64,000 nt of DNA from Haloechinothrix halophila YIM 93223 (GCF_000504245.1 NZ_KI632509.1:2399751-2463750), one strand, 5' to 3'; positions 14,657 through 23,598 are shown, numbered from the stretch's first letter. Numbers and translations are program-made. The notes: generated by a model from the letters alone, not told the origin.

Positions 14657-16039
14657 CGCCGCCACGACATCTTCTACGCCGAACGCGACAAGCGCAGCCT
14701 ACAGTACGGCGCGCGCGTCAACGCCCTCGAACGCCCGGTTAGCATCCTGGTTGGCGCGGATGTGGCCGCCTCTCGTGCTGGACAACTCGCTACTCTCGCG
14801 CTGATCAACATGGTGGCACGCACCCACCGCTGCATCTCCATCGACGTCCCGCCCGCCGCGCTGATCGCTCGCAGCCTGGTGCCAGCGGACGACCTACCGG
14901 CCGCGAGCCACGCCACAGCCTTGGCCATCAACCCCGTCCTGGACCTCGCCACTCTCTCGGAGGCAGCCTCGCCGCCTCAATCACTGTCGATCGGCCTCGG
15001 TCAACATGTACCCACCGGTCTGGACCTGTACCTGGGATGGGCGGGAGGGTGCGGAGCCGTAGCTACCAAGCCGATGACCGACGACCATTGGGACACCAGC
15101 TCGGTGTTCGGGGCCGCAGCCTCCGCGGTTCTCGGCGCATCCGCGCTGTTCCGCTTGGCGCACGGGCAACCTGTCCGCGACGCCCGGCTTAATCCGATCG
15201 AACTCTCTGCCGACCTGACCGCTGGCACCCGCGACCACCCGGGACCGGTCGAGATTGGATCCGTGCTGACCGTCGGAGCCGGCGCTGTCGCATCCGGGGC
15301 CGCGTACTGGGCCCGCGAACTCGGCATCACCGGCGAACCCTGGGATTTCGTCGACGGTGACATTGTCGAACTCCACAACACCAACCGCTGCCTAACGATG
15401 ACTGCTGCACACGCGGGCTGGGCCGACGGCTCGCCTAGCGGTAAGCCCGTAAGCAAGGCCGAGGCGACCGCGTGGGTCGTCGACGGATGCAGCCATGAGG
15501 AGTGGTACGAACAGTGGCTTATCGAACACCAGGAACGCCATGACCTGGTGCTGTGCCTAGCCAACGAGCGTGGGGTGCGACCATTCGTGACACAGCGCGG
15601 CGAACCGTTGCTACTACACGCCACCACATCTCCCCAATGGACCGCCGAGCTACACCGACACCTGCCCAGTCGCGACGATTGCCCAGCCTGTCGGCTGCCT
15701 GACACCCGCACCGCAAAGCCAATGTGCGCCAGCGGGCCGGTTAGTCTCGGCCAGCCGGACAGCCCGGATGCCGCGCTGCCCTTCTTATCCGCCGCAGCAG
15801 GACTGCTACTCGTCGCGGCCCTGGCGGAGCTACCACGCGGCGTTCTACAGGCAGAGCCTCGCAACCACTGGCAACTCGATCTGACCTTCGCTGAGCGACT
15901 CTTCCGCTCACACCGATGGCAACCGTCCGGTCAATGTCCTCATACTCAACCAAGATCAATCAGGCGGATGATTCAACGCGAAGACCCGCGCCGCTGGGAC
16001 CACCTCGATACAGCGACTGACGGCACCTCAGGAGGATAG
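14657..16039 (+). CDS. E1/ThiF-like activating enzyme (start disrupted or unusual)
   Basis: Coding sequence is evident from about 14657 (HDIFYAERDKRS and onward), yet the first standard start in this frame is GTG 14762. A TTG at 14649, overlapping the JAB stop, is in another frame; one missing base near 14660 would join the two. The C-terminal half is a ThiF/E1 adenylation domain: VLTVGAGAVASG (nucleotide loop, about 15262-15297), VDGDIVELHNTNR (Asp...Asn...Arg motif) and GKPVSKA (Lys). CPAC (15680-15691), with a later Cys, may hold zinc. The N-terminal half has a degenerate Rossmann-like unit (ILVGADVAASRAGQ), suggesting a two-lobed pseudo-dimer. The role would be ATP-dependent activation of the modifier. 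Confidence 0.7.
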   Translation, partial: RRHDIFYAERDKRSLQYGARVNALERPVSILVGADVAASRAGQLATLALINMVARTHRCISIDVPPAALIARSLVPADDLPAASHATALAINPVLDLATLSEAASPPQSLSIGLGQHVPTGLDLYLGWAGGCGAVATKPMTDDHWDTSSVFGAAASAVLGASALFRLAHGQPVRDARLNPIELSADLTAGTRDHPGPVEIGSVLTVGAGAVASGAAYWARELGITGEPWDFVDGDIVELHNTNRCLTMTAAHAGWADGSPSGKPVSKAEATAWVVDGCSHEEWYEQWLIEHQERHDLVLCLANERGVRPFVTQRGEPLLLHATTSPQWTAELHRHLPSRDDCPACRLPDTRTAKPMCASGPVSLGQPDSPDAALPFLSAAAGLLLVAALAELPRGVLQAEPRNHWQLDLTFAERLFRSHRWQPSGQCPHTQPRSIRRMIQREDPRRWDHLDTATDGTSGG

Positions 16040-16198
16040 GTACCGGGGATTGGCACTGCTACTTAGGGGCGGGGCTGCCCCCAGCTTCGCGCGCCCACAA
16101 CAGGATCGAGGTCAGCTTCAGCCGACACGGCGATCGGGTAAGTGCCTAGATCCGTGAGACCAGGCGCTGGTTCTTCGAGCGGAACCTCCGCAGTCGAC

Positions 16199-16242
16199 GT
16201 ATAGGGCAACCGGTATCAGTGTATAGGGCAACCGGTATCAGT
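16199..16242. repeat. Perfect 22-bp tandem duplication
   Basis: GTATAGGGCAACCGGTATCAGT occurs twice head to tail, at 16199-16220 and 16221-16242, with no mismatch. It could be a recent slippage duplication or a pair of protein-binding sites. Confidence 0.8.
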
Positions 16243-16486
16243 AACTCGCCAACCACCTCTGGGCTCGGGGCGAACCGGCCCCAACGCTCCGCTGTGCGCA
16301 GAGCCGTGGATCCAGATCGACGCCAATCGACGTTCGCTATATCGCGATCCATGCTGTCATCGGTAGGGCCGAGAGTCCGTGCATCAGCAAGAGCAGGCAG
16401 CACCGTGGGTCCTGATTCTGACCCGTGGGACACGACGCTGAGCGGCAGGCTGTGATCCACATCGCCGTTGTGACGGCTCCGAAATA

Positions 16487-16500
16487 GTTCAACGTTCAAC
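16487..16500. promoter_or_regulatory. Tandem GTTCAAC heptamer upstream of nitroreductase
   Basis: GTTCAAC is repeated directly (16487-16493 and 16494-16500), 58 bases before the nitroreductase start. The repeat contains the palindrome TTCAACGTTCAA-like core AACGTT, so it could be an operator for a MarR- or HxlR-type regulator. This is not verified. Confidence 0.3.
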
Positions 16501-16558
16501 CATGTTGCTGCGGGATGTAGGCATTCGAGACCCCAACGAGCGAAACGGAGCCCATCCC

Positions 16559-17173
16559 ATGGCAGCACCGACCGCGACCGCCGACGTCCTTCACCTGTCG
16601 GACGACGCCCAGGACCTGCTCTTCCGCGAAGCCCGCACGGCCAACACCTTCAGCGACGAGCCCGTCACCGACGAGCAGGTCCGTGCGATCTATGACCTGG
16701 CGAAGTGGGCGCCGACCTCGATGAACCAGCAGCCGCTCAGGCTCACGCTGCTGCGGTCCGACGAGGCCCGTCAGCGGCTGCTGCCGCACCTGATGGAGGG
16801 CAATCGGCCCAAGACGGAGTCCGCGCCGCTGACGGTGATCCTTGCGGCCGACACCGAGTTCCACGAGCACCTGCCCCGCCTGTTCCCGCACGCGCCGGGC
16901 GCGAAGGATCTGTTCGAGGCGGACGAGTTCCGGCATCAGAACGCCCACCTCAACGCGACGCTGCAGATCGCCTACTTCATCCTCGGCGTCCGCGCGGCGG
17001 GGCTCGCGGCTGGCCCGATGACCGGCTTCGACAACGCGGGCGTCGATGCCGAGTTCTTCCGTGACGGCACGACGAAGTCGCTGGTCGTGATCAACATTGG
17101 CAAGCCGGGGGAGAACCCGTGGCTCGAGCGGCTGCCCCGGCTGAACTACGACGAGGTCGTCACCGAACTCTGA
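16559..17173 (+). CDS. FMN nitroreductase family protein, malonic semialdehyde reductase RutE-like
   Basis: 204 residues of the nitroreductase fold. The N-terminus LLFREARTANTFSDEPVTDEQ and the stretch YDLAKWAPTSMNQQPLR, which binds FMN phosphate and ring, are typical of the RutE/HadB branch. LGVRAAGLAAGPMTGFD closes the flavin site. RutE reduces malonic semialdehyde in the pyrimidine Rut pathway, but no other rut genes are nearby, so a general NAD(P)H-dependent nitro/quinone or aldehyde reductase is as likely. ATG 16559 gives the usual length; an in-frame ATG at 16502 would add 19 atypical residues. It is transcribed alone. Confidence 0.8.
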   Translation: MAAPTATADVLHLSDDAQDLLFREARTANTFSDEPVTDEQVRAIYDLAKWAPTSMNQQPLRLTLLRSDEARQRLLPHLMEGNRPKTESAPLTVILAADTEFHEHLPRLFPHAPGAKDLFEADEFRHQNAHLNATLQIAYFILGVRAAGLAAGPMTGFDNAGVDAEFFRDGTTKSLVVINIGKPGENPWLERLPRLNYDEVVTEL

Positions 17174-17216
17174 GGTCAACACGGCGTCGGCAACGCGCCA
17201 CAGGACGTCACGAACG

Positions 17217-17233
17217 CCGGACGCGGCGTCCGG
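17217..17233. terminator. GC-rich hairpin between nitroreductase and thrS
   Basis: CCGGACGC and GCGTCCGG (17217-17224 and 17226-17233) are perfect 8-base arms around one base. There is no U-tract. It could end nitroreductase transcription or act as an operator ahead of thrS. Confidence 0.35.
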
Positions 17234-17354
17234 AGTGCATGACACGGCGCGAGGGCGACACGGTGGGAAAACGCCGAGCGGTACTCGATAGCATCGACAG
17301 GTACGGGTGCCGCTCGGCGCCCACCTGTCGTCAACCGAACCCGAGGAGTTCACC

Positions 17355-19415
17355 GTGTCACAGCCGTCCCAGCTCGCCACCGCACCCACCGGACGCGTGG
17401 TGGTGCCGGCGGGCACTACGGCGGGTGCCGCGGTGCGAGACGCCGACCTGCCAAGCAAAGGCCCCGACGCCGTCATCGTCGTCCGTGACGCCGAGGGCAA
17501 CCTGCGCGACCTGTCCTGGGCGCCCGAGGCCGACACCGAGGTCGAGCCCGTAGCGGCCAACACGGAGGACGGCCGCAGCGTCATCCGCCACTCTTGCGCG
17601 CACGTGCTCGCCCAGGCGGTGCAGCAGGAGTTCCCGCAGGCCAAGCTCGGCATCGGCCCGCCGGTCAAGGACGGCTTCTACTACGACTTCGGCATCGACC
17701 ACCACTTCACCCCGGATGACCTGAAGGCGCTGGAAAAGCGCATGAAGCAGATCATCAAGGGCGCCCAGCGGTTCTCCCGCCGGAAGCTCGACTCCGTCGA
17801 GGCCGCCAAGGAGGAGCTGGCCGACGAGCCGTTCAAGCTCGAGCTGGTCGACATCAAAGGTGACGTTGACACCAGCGAAGTCATGGAGGTCGGCGGCGGC
17901 GAGCTGACCGTCTACGACAACGTCAACCCGCGCACGGGCGAGCCGGTGTGGGGCGACCTGTGCCGGGGCCCGCATGTGCCGACCACCAAGCACATCCCGG
18001 CGTTCAAGCTCACCCGCGTGGCAGCCGCCTACTGGCGCGGCAACGAGAACAACCCCCAGCTACAGCGAATCTACGGCACTGCATGGGAGTCGCCCGAGGC
18101 GCAGGACGAGCACCTGGAGCTGCTTGCCGAGGCCGAACGCCGCGACCACCGCAAGCTGGGCAGCGAGCTGGACCTGTTCAGCTTCCCCGAGGAGATCGGC
18201 TCCGGACTCGCGGTGTTCCACCCGAAGGGCGGCGTCATCCGACGCGCCATGGAGGACTACTCCCGCGTCAAGCACGAGGAGGCGGACTACGAGTTCGTCT
18301 ACTCGCCGCACATCACCAAGAGCGCGCTGTTCGAGACCTCAGGGCACCTCGACTGGTACGCCGACGGCATGTTCCCCGCCATGCACCTCGACGCCGAGCA
18401 CAACGAGGACGGCACGGTCCGCAAGCCGGGGCAGGACTACTACCTCAAGCCGATGAACTGCCCCTTCCACAACTTGATCTTCGCGTCGCGTGGCCGGTCG
18501 TACCGGGAGCTGCCGCTGCGGATGTTCGAGTTCGGCTCGGTGTACCGGTACGAGAAGTCCGGTGTGGTGCACGGGCTCACCCGCGTCCGGGGCATGACTC
18601 AGGACGACGCGCACATCTACTGCACCCCCGACCAGGTGCAGGACGAGCTGAAGTCGCTGCTGACCTTCGTGCTCGACTTGCTGCGCGACTATGGCCTCGA
18701 CGACTTCTACCTCGAGCTGTCCAGCCGCAACGAGGACAAGTACGTCGGCTCGCCCGAGGTGTGGGAGGAGGCCACTGAGGCGCTGCGGGTGGCGGCCACC
18801 GACAGCGGCCTCGAGCTGGTCGACGATCCGGGCGGCGCGGCGTTCTACGGCCCGAAGATCTCGGTGCAGGCCACCGACGCGCTGGGCCGCACCTGGCAGA
18901 TGTCGACCATTCAGCTCGACTTCAATCTGCCGGAACGCTTCGACTTGTCTTACACCGCATCGGACGGCTCGCGGCAGCGACCGGTGATGATCCACCGCGC
19001 GCTGTTTGGCTCGATCGAGCGGTTCTTCGGTGTGCTCACCGAGCACTACGCGGGTGCGTTCCCGGCGTGGCTGGCGCCGGTGCAGGTGGTCGGCATCCCG
19101 ATCGCCGACGAGCACGTGCCGCATCTGCTCGACGTCGCCAAGGCGCTCAAGGCGCGCGGCATCCGGGTCGAGGTCGACACCGGCGATGACCGGATGCAGA
19201 AGAAGATCCGCACCCACACCAAGGAGAAGGTGCCGTTCCTGCTGCTCGCGGGTGGCAAGGATGTCGAGGGTGGCGCGGTGTCGTTCCGGTTCCGCGACGG
19301 TAGCCAGGTCAACGGCGTGCCGGTGGCCTCGGCGGTGGACGTCATCGCGGACTGGGTGGAGCGCAGGGAGAACGCGTCGCCGACGGCTGATGCCGTGGAA
19401 GCGGTGCTGGCGTGA
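17355..19415 (+). CDS. thrS: Threonyl-tRNA synthetase
   Basis: 686 residues, the usual length for actinobacterial class II ThrRS. Domains run in order: TGS (about 1-75), editing domain with the [11 protein letters not shown] zinc motif and GFYYDF, class II catalytic core with KPMNCPFH (zinc Cys) and [18 protein letters not shown]-type motif 2, and the C-terminal anticodon-binding domain ([19 protein letters not shown]). It charges tRNA-Thr. GTG 17355 is preferred, with GAGGAG 6 bases upstream; GTG 17307 is in frame but lacks a site. The stop overlaps the next GTG. I found no T-box leader in the 180 bases upstream. Confidence 0.97.
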   Translation: MSQPSQLATAPTGRVVVPAGTTAGAAVRDADLPSKGPDAVIVVRDAEGNLRDLSWAPEADTEVEPVAANTEDGRSVIRHSCAHVLAQAVQQEFPQAKLGIGPPVKDGFYYDFGIDHHFTPDDLKALEKRMKQIIKGAQRFSRRKLDSVEAAKEELADEPFKLELVDIKGDVDTSEVMEVGGGELTVYDNVNPRTGEPVWGDLCRGPHVPTTKHIPAFKLTRVAAAYWRGNENNPQLQRIYGTAWESPEAQDEHLELLAEAERRDHRKLGSELDLFSFPEEIGSGLAVFHPKGGVIRRAMEDYSRVKHEEADYEFVYSPHITKSALFETSGHLDWYADGMFPAMHLDAEHNEDGTVRKPGQDYYLKPMNCPFHNLIFASRGRSYRELPLRMFEFGSVYRYEKSGVVHGLTRVRGMTQDDAHIYCTPDQVQDELKSLLTFVLDLLRDYGLDDFYLELSSRNEDKYVGSPEVWEEATEALRVAATDSGLELVDDPGGAAFYGPKISVQATDALGRTWQMSTIQLDFNLPERFDLSYTASDGSRQRPVMIHRALFGSIERFFGVLTEHYAGAFPAWLAPVQVVGIPIADEHVPHLLDVAKALKARGIRVEVDTGDDRMQKKIRTHTKEKVPFLLLAGGKDVEGGAVSFRFRDGSQVNGVPVASAVDVIADWVERRENASPTADAVEAVLA

Positions 19416-19963
19416 CGGACGGCCCCGAGCTGACTGAGCAGGACGGCGTTGGTGTGGCCGATGCGCTGCAACGGCTGTGGACGCCGCATCGCATGGCCTA
19501 TATCAAGGGCCAGGGCAAGCCGGACGACGACGAGCCGAAGGGCTGCCCGTTCTGCCGCATCCCCGGGATGGACGACGAGTCGGGGCTGGTGGTGGCGCGC
19601 GGCGGCGAGGTGTACGCGGTGCTGAACTTGTACCCGTACAACCCGGGTCACCTGATGGTGGTGCCGTACCGGCACGTCGCGGACTACACCGACCTGACGG
19701 CGACCGAGACGGTCGAGGTCGCCGAATTCACCCAGCGGGCGATGCGAGCGGTGCGGGCGGTCTCCGGCGCGCACGGCTTCAACATCGGCATGAATCAGGG
19801 CGTGATCGCCGGGGCGGGCATCGCGGCGCACTTACACCAGCACCTGGTGCCCCGGTGGGGTGGCGACTCGAACTTCATGCCGGTCGTCGGCCACACCAAG
19901 GTGCTGCCGCAGCTGCTCGGCGACACCCGCAAGCTGCTCGCCGACGCCTGGTACGACGTCTAG
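19412..19963 (+). CDS. HIT-family AP4A phosphorylase
   Basis: 183 residues. The histidine triad is complete: [11 protein letters not shown] with His140, His142 and His144. A zinc-type CPFC (45-48) lies near the N-terminus, and [11 protein letters not shown] forms the nucleotide-binding strand. The same gene follows thrS in mycobacteria (Rv2613c, an AP4A phosphorylase), and the order here (thrS-HIT-pgsA) agrees. AP4A is a by-product of tRNA synthetases, so coupling to thrS makes functional sense. GTG 19412 overlaps the thrS stop (GTGA), indicating translational coupling. Confidence 0.9.
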   Translation: MTDGPELTEQDGVGVADALQRLWTPHRMAYIKGQGKPDDDEPKGCPFCRIPGMDDESGLVVARGGEVYAVLNLYPYNPGHLMVVPYRHVADYTDLTATETVEVAEFTQRAMRAVRAVSGAHGFNIGMNQGVIAGAGIAAHLHQHLVPRWGGDSNFMPVVGHTKVLPQLLGDTRKLLADAWYDV

Positions 19964-19997
19964 CGGTAACCGTAGGCGTGGGCCGTCTATCTCCGCG

Positions 19998-20084
19998 TGT
20001 TGATCAGGGACCCTGCGCTGAGGACCATGCCAACCGAACAAATCAGACGAACTTTGGGCCCGCCAGCAGGGTCCCTGATCAACA
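19998..20084. repeat. Inverted-repeat element, divergent member of the family (R0)
   Basis: TGTTGATCAGGGACCCTGC at 19998-20016 is repeated in perfect inversion at 20066-20084 around 49 bases. The interior has an AACCGAACAAATCAGAC stretch resembling the interior of the copy at 62127-62212 read on the other strand. It lies 35 bases after the HIT gene. The rest of 19964-20285 shows no gene. Confidence 0.75.
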
Positions 20085-20285
20085 AACATCATTCCTCGCT
20101 CTAGCCGACAGGCGTCGAGCCCGCGGGATGGAAGTCTCCCGAGACTCGATCGTCCGCATTCAGCGCGAACTTCGCGATGAGGGCGAACGAGTGTGAAGAC
20201 TGATCGTGTGATCGATATTCCAGGCCGCCAAGATCCAACAAATCTGAAGGCTCCCGGCGTCGGTGCCCCTCCGTACCATGGCGAC

Positions 20286-20816
20286 GTGGACCAACCAGGA
20301 CAGCTGAGCGCGGGGGAGCGCGAGGCGTGGGACGGCTTCAGCGCCGCCATCACGATGCTCACCGAGCACCTGGAGCGGCGGCTGCAGCAGGACGCGGGGA
20401 TGCCGCACGCGCACTACGCCGTCCTCGCCGCGCTGGCCGACGCGCCGGAGCGGACGCTGCGGATGCACGAGCTGGCCTGTGCGGTCCGGTTCTCCCGCAG
20501 CAGGCTCTCGCACGCCATCGGCAGGCTGGAGGCGGCGGGCTTGGTGCGGCGCACTCCTTGCCCGAGTGACAAGCGTGGCGCGCTCGCCACGCTCACGCCG
20601 GTGGGTGCGGACGCGCTGTTGGCGGCGACCCCGGCCCGCGACGCCGCCGTCAAGCACGCGCTGTTCGACGCGCTGAGCGCAGAACAGGTCGACCGGCTCG
20701 GCGAGATCAGCGACGCCGTGATGGGGGCACTCAGCGAGTCGTGTGACGTCGTCCACTCCGGTGATATGTCCGACCGGGAGTCTGACGGCTGCGCGCCTGA
20801 CGGACAGCTAGGCTGA
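20286..20816 (+). CDS. MarR-family transcription regulator
   Basis: 176 residues from GTG 20286. The winged helix is clear: HAHYAVLAALADAPERTLRMHELA, FSRSRLSHAIGRLEAAGLVRR (recognition helix) and a wing with PSDKRGALATLT; flanking helices form the dimer. It was started at 20286 because the MarR fold begins just after it; GTG 20193 is in frame, but the intervening 31 residues look non-coding. It sits between HIT and pgsA, where mycobacteria have no regulator, so it is an insertion into the conserved order. The ligand and targets are unknown. Confidence 0.75.
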   Translation: MDQPGQLSAGEREAWDGFSAAITMLTEHLERRLQQDAGMPHAHYAVLAALADAPERTLRMHELACAVRFSRSRLSHAIGRLEAAGLVRRTPCPSDKRGALATLTPVGADALLAATPARDAAVKHALFDALSAEQVDRLGEISDAVMGALSESCDVVHSGDMSDRESDGCAPDGQLG

Positions 20817-20861
20817 TCACACGTCATCGCTCGCGTCCCCGGAAGTAAGGCCCCGTCACCG

Positions 20862-21470
20862 ATGTTGAACGTGTTCGCCCGTGCGTCGATCTCGCGTGTC
20901 GTCGACCCGATCGGGGTCGTGCTGGTGCGCGCGGGACTCACTCCGAACGCGGTGACGGTCATCGGCACGGTGGGCGCGATTGTCTGCGCGCTGGCGTTCT
21001 TCCCGAACGACATGCTGCTGTGGGGCACCTTCACGGTGTGGGGCTTCGCGATGGTCGACATGCTCGACGGCGCCATGGCACGCGCGACCAAGTCGACGCC
21101 GTTCGGCGCCGTGCTGGACGCGACCTGTGACCGGCTCACCGACGGCGCTGTGTTCGCCGCGATCGCCTGGTGGGCCTTCACCGTCGCCGAGGACACCGTC
21201 TCGGCGGGCGTCGCGCTGTTCGTGCTGGTGCTGGCGCAGGTGATCTCCTACATCAAGGCGCGGGCGGAGGCATCCGGTCTGAGCGCCGACGGTGGCCTGC
21301 TCGAGCGCGCGGAACGGCTCATCATCGCCCTCGTCGGCACCGGGCTGGCGGGCTTCGGCGTGCCGTATGCGATCCCGGTGTCGCTGTGGTTGCTCGCGGT
21401 GCTGTCGGTGTGGACGTTGATCCAGCGGGTACGCTCGGCGCGCACATCAGCGCGGGAGGTGACGCCGTGA
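20862..21470 (+). CDS. pgsA: CDP-alcohol phosphatidyltransferase, phosphatidylinositol phosphate synthase
   Basis: 202 residues with six membrane helices. It has the complete CDP-alcohol phosphatidyltransferase motif D-x2-D-G-x2-A-R-x8-G-x3-D-x3-D, with Asp66, Asp69-Gly70, Asp86 and Asp90. In actinobacteria the enzyme at this place joins CDP-diacylglycerol to inositol-phosphate, the first step toward phosphatidylinositol mannosides. The downstream acyltransferase and pimA genes confirm this use rather than phosphatidylglycerol-phosphate synthesis. The stop overlaps the acyltransferase start (GTGA). Confidence 0.92.
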   Translation: MLNVFARASISRVVDPIGVVLVRAGLTPNAVTVIGTVGAIVCALAFFPNDMLLWGTFTVWGFAMVDMLDGAMARATKSTPFGAVLDATCDRLTDGAVFAAIAWWAFTVAEDTVSAGVALFVLVLAQVISYIKARAEASGLSADGGLLERAERLIIALVGTGLAGFGVPYAIPVSLWLLAVLSVWTLIQRVRSARTSAREVTP

Positions 21471-22396
21471 GCCGCACCGCCGACTTGCTCAGCGACGCCG
21501 GGTTCGGCGCCGGGTGGCGGCTGGTGCGGCTGCTGCCCGCGAAGATGGCCGACGCGCTGTTCGCGGCCGGTGGTGACATCGCGGCGGTGCGCGGCGGCAA
21601 CGGCGTCGCCCAGCTGCGTCGCAACCTGCGGCGCGTCGTCCCGCAGGCGGATGACGACGAGCTGGACGAGCTGACCAAAAAGGCGATGCGCTCCTACGCG
21701 CGCTACTGGCAGGAAGCGTTCCGGCTGCCGTCGATGAACCACGGCACCCTCGCCGACCGCTTCGAGTCGGGCGTCGAGGGTAAGGAGAACCTCGACGTCG
21801 CGCTGCGCGACGGCAACGGCGCGATCCTGGCGCTGCCGCACAGCGGCAACTGGGACGCGGCGGGCGTGTGGCTCGTCAACCGGTACGGCCGGTTCACCAC
21901 GGTCGCGGAACGGCTCAAGCCGGAGTCGCTGTACCAGCGGTTCGTCAACTACCGGGAGTCGCTCGGCTTCGAGATCCTGCCGCTGACCGGCGGCGCGCGT
22001 GCGCTGCCGCTGCTGAAGAGCCGACTGCGGGACAACGGCATCGTCTGCCTGCTCGCCGACCGCGACCTGACCAGCGCGGGCATCCCGGTCACGTTCTTCG
22101 GCGAGCCCACCCGCATGCCAGCGGGCCCGGCGTGGCTCGCCGCCCGCACCGGTGCCGCGCTGCTGCCGCTGACGACCTGGTTCACCGAGGACGGCTGGGG
22201 GCTGCGCATCCACCCGCGCGTGCGGGTCAACGACCGCGAGGAGATCGCCTCGGCCACCCAGCACGTCGCCGACGCCTTCGCCGGGGACATCGCCGCCCAT
22301 CCCGCCGACTGGCACATGCTGCAGAAGCTGTGGCTGGCCGACCTCGACGAGGCGCGCAGGCAGGACCTCGACACGGCCGACGCCGGTGACCCGTGA
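21467..22396 (+). CDS. Phosphatidylinositol mannoside acyltransferase
   Basis: 309 residues of the LpxL/HtrB-like lysophospholipid acyltransferase family. The catalytic H-x4-D motif is LPHSGNWD (His125, Asp130). RLKPESLYQRFVNYRESLGFEILPL and CLLADRDLTSAG are family-typical substrate-site stretches. Its place between pgsA and pimA matches the mycobacterial acyltransferase Rv2611c (PatA), which acylates the mannose of PIM1/PIM2 on the cytosolic membrane face. GTG 21467 has GGGAGG upstream and overlaps the pgsA stop. The longer frame upstream is a shadow of pgsA. Confidence 0.9.
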   Translation: MSRTADLLSDAGFGAGWRLVRLLPAKMADALFAAGGDIAAVRGGNGVAQLRRNLRRVVPQADDDELDELTKKAMRSYARYWQEAFRLPSMNHGTLADRFESGVEGKENLDVALRDGNGAILALPHSGNWDAAGVWLVNRYGRFTTVAERLKPESLYQRFVNYRESLGFEILPLTGGARALPLLKSRLRDNGIVCLLADRDLTSAGIPVTFFGEPTRMPAGPAWLAARTGAALLPLTTWFTEDGWGLRIHPRVRVNDREEIASATQHVADAFAGDIAAHPADWHMLQKLWLADLDEARRQDLDTADAGDP

Positions 22397-22434
22397 GGGC
22401 CGCGCGGTGAGGACCGGGTTGTGAGGGTCGGCTC

Positions 22435-23598
22435 GTGAAGATTGGCATCGTCTGCCCGTACTCGTTCGCCGTGCCAGGCGGAGTGCAGGGCCACATCGTC
22501 GAGCAGGCGAAGGCACTGCTGGCGCGCGGCCACGAGGTCTCGGTGCTCGCCCCCGCGGCCGCCGACTCCGAGCTGCCTGACTTCGTGCACCCCGCTGGCA
22601 GAGCGGTCGGGGTGCCGTTCAACGGCTCCGTTGCGCGGCTGCAGTTCGGCCCCGTCTCGTATGCCAGGGTGCGCCGCTGGATCGCCGCCAACGACTTCGA
22701 CGTGCTGCACCTGCACGAACCGGTGGTGCCCAGCCTGTCGATGCTGGCGCTGAAGGTGGCCGACGGCCCCATCGTGGCGACGTTCCACCTGTCCACTCCG
22801 CGCTCCCGCACCATGGTCGGCTTCCGCCCGATGCTGCGCCCGCTGTTCGAGAAGATCACCGCGCGGATCGCGGTGTCCGTGCTGGCGCGGCGGGTGCAGG
22901 TGGAACACCTCGGCGGCGACGCCGTCGAGATCCCCAACGGGGTCAACGTCGACTTCTACGCCAACGCGCGACCGCTACCCGGTTACCCGCGCGAGGGCGG
23001 CACGGTCGGCTTCGTCGGCCGGTTCACCGAACCCCGCAAGGGCATGACGGTCCTGCTGGACGCGCTGCGCCCACTGCTCACCGAACTACCCGACCTGCGG
23101 CTGCTCGTCGTCGGCGGTGGCGAGCCCGAGGAGCTGTACGAGGAGGCAGGACCGGAACTCGCGGCGCGGATCGACCTGCTCGGCCAGGTCGACGACGAGA
23201 CCAAGGCCAGCGCGCTGCGCAGCGCCGACGTCTACTGCGCACCGAACCTGGGCGGGGAGAGCTTCGGCATGATCCTCACCGAGGCGATGGCGGCGGGCAC
23301 CCCGGTGGTGGCCAGCGACCTTGACTCGTTCCGCCGCGTGCTCGACGACGGCAAGGCAGGGGTGCTGACCCCGACCGGCGACGCCGAGGCGCTGTCCGCG
23401 ACGCTGCGGGACGTGCTGCGTGACCGCGACCGGTTGGCCGCACTGGCCGCGGCGGGCACGGAGCGGGTCGCCGCCTACGACTGGACGTTGGTCTGCGACC
23501 AGGTGCTGCGCGTGTACGAAGCGGCGATCGCCGCCGATCCGCGCCGCGTCGGCGAGGCCTCGGTGGTCGCGACGGCGCCCTCGGAGCAGAACCCATGA
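22435..23598 (+). CDS. pimA: Phosphatidylinositol alpha-mannosyltransferase PimA
   Basis: 387 residues, a GT4 glycosyltransferase with two Rossmann domains. It transfers mannose from GDP-mannose to phosphatidylinositol. Key residues fall at the known PimA positions: PGGVQGH loop (14-20), His118 (FHLS), Arg196 and Lys202 (GRFTEPRKG), and the E-x7-E pair Glu275/Glu283 (ESFGMILTE). A nearly identical layout is known from M. smegmatis PimA. It begins at GTG 22435, 38 bases after the acyltransferase stop. The stop overlaps the next ATG. It belongs to the pgsA-acyltransferase-pimA operon. Confidence 0.95.
   Translation: MKIGIVCPYSFAVPGGVQGHIVEQAKALLARGHEVSVLAPAAADSELPDFVHPAGRAVGVPFNGSVARLQFGPVSYARVRRWIAANDFDVLHLHEPVVPSLSMLALKVADGPIVATFHLSTPRSRTMVGFRPMLRPLFEKITARIAVSVLARRVQVEHLGGDAVEIPNGVNVDFYANARPLPGYPREGGTVGFVGRFTEPRKGMTVLLDALRPLLTELPDLRLLVVGGGEPEELYEEAGPELAARIDLLGQVDDETKASALRSADVYCAPNLGGESFGMILTEAMAAGTPVVASDLDSFRRVLDDGKAGVLTPTGDAEALSATLRDVLRDRDRLAALAAAGTERVAAYDWTLVCDQVLRVYEAAIAADPRRVGEASVVATAPSEQNP

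Larger units (their letters stand above)
16040..16558. other. Intergenic stretch with repeats, no supported gene
   Basis: About 520 bases between the E1-like gene and the nitroreductase gene. It holds a perfect tandem 22-mer (16199-16242) and a tandem heptamer (16487-16500), listed separately. A possible hairpin with GGGGC/GCCCC lies near 16069-16080. No reading frame here looks coding. It may mark the right edge of the acquired segment. Confidence 0.5.

Noticed and set aside
14641-14660. Programmed frameshift fusing JAB and E1-like proteins at CAT TGA C
   Set aside because: The context resembles a +1 shift site, but the E1 frame has a TAG at 14654-14656 immediately after it, so a fusion could not be made this way.
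16146-16568. Minus-strand frame in the spacer before the nitroreductase gene
   Set aside because: No motif, no ribosome site, and it crosses the tandem repeat; not supported as coding.
17174-17354. T-box leader upstream of thrS
   Set aside because: No T-box consensus or specifier stem could be found; only a simple GC hairpin.
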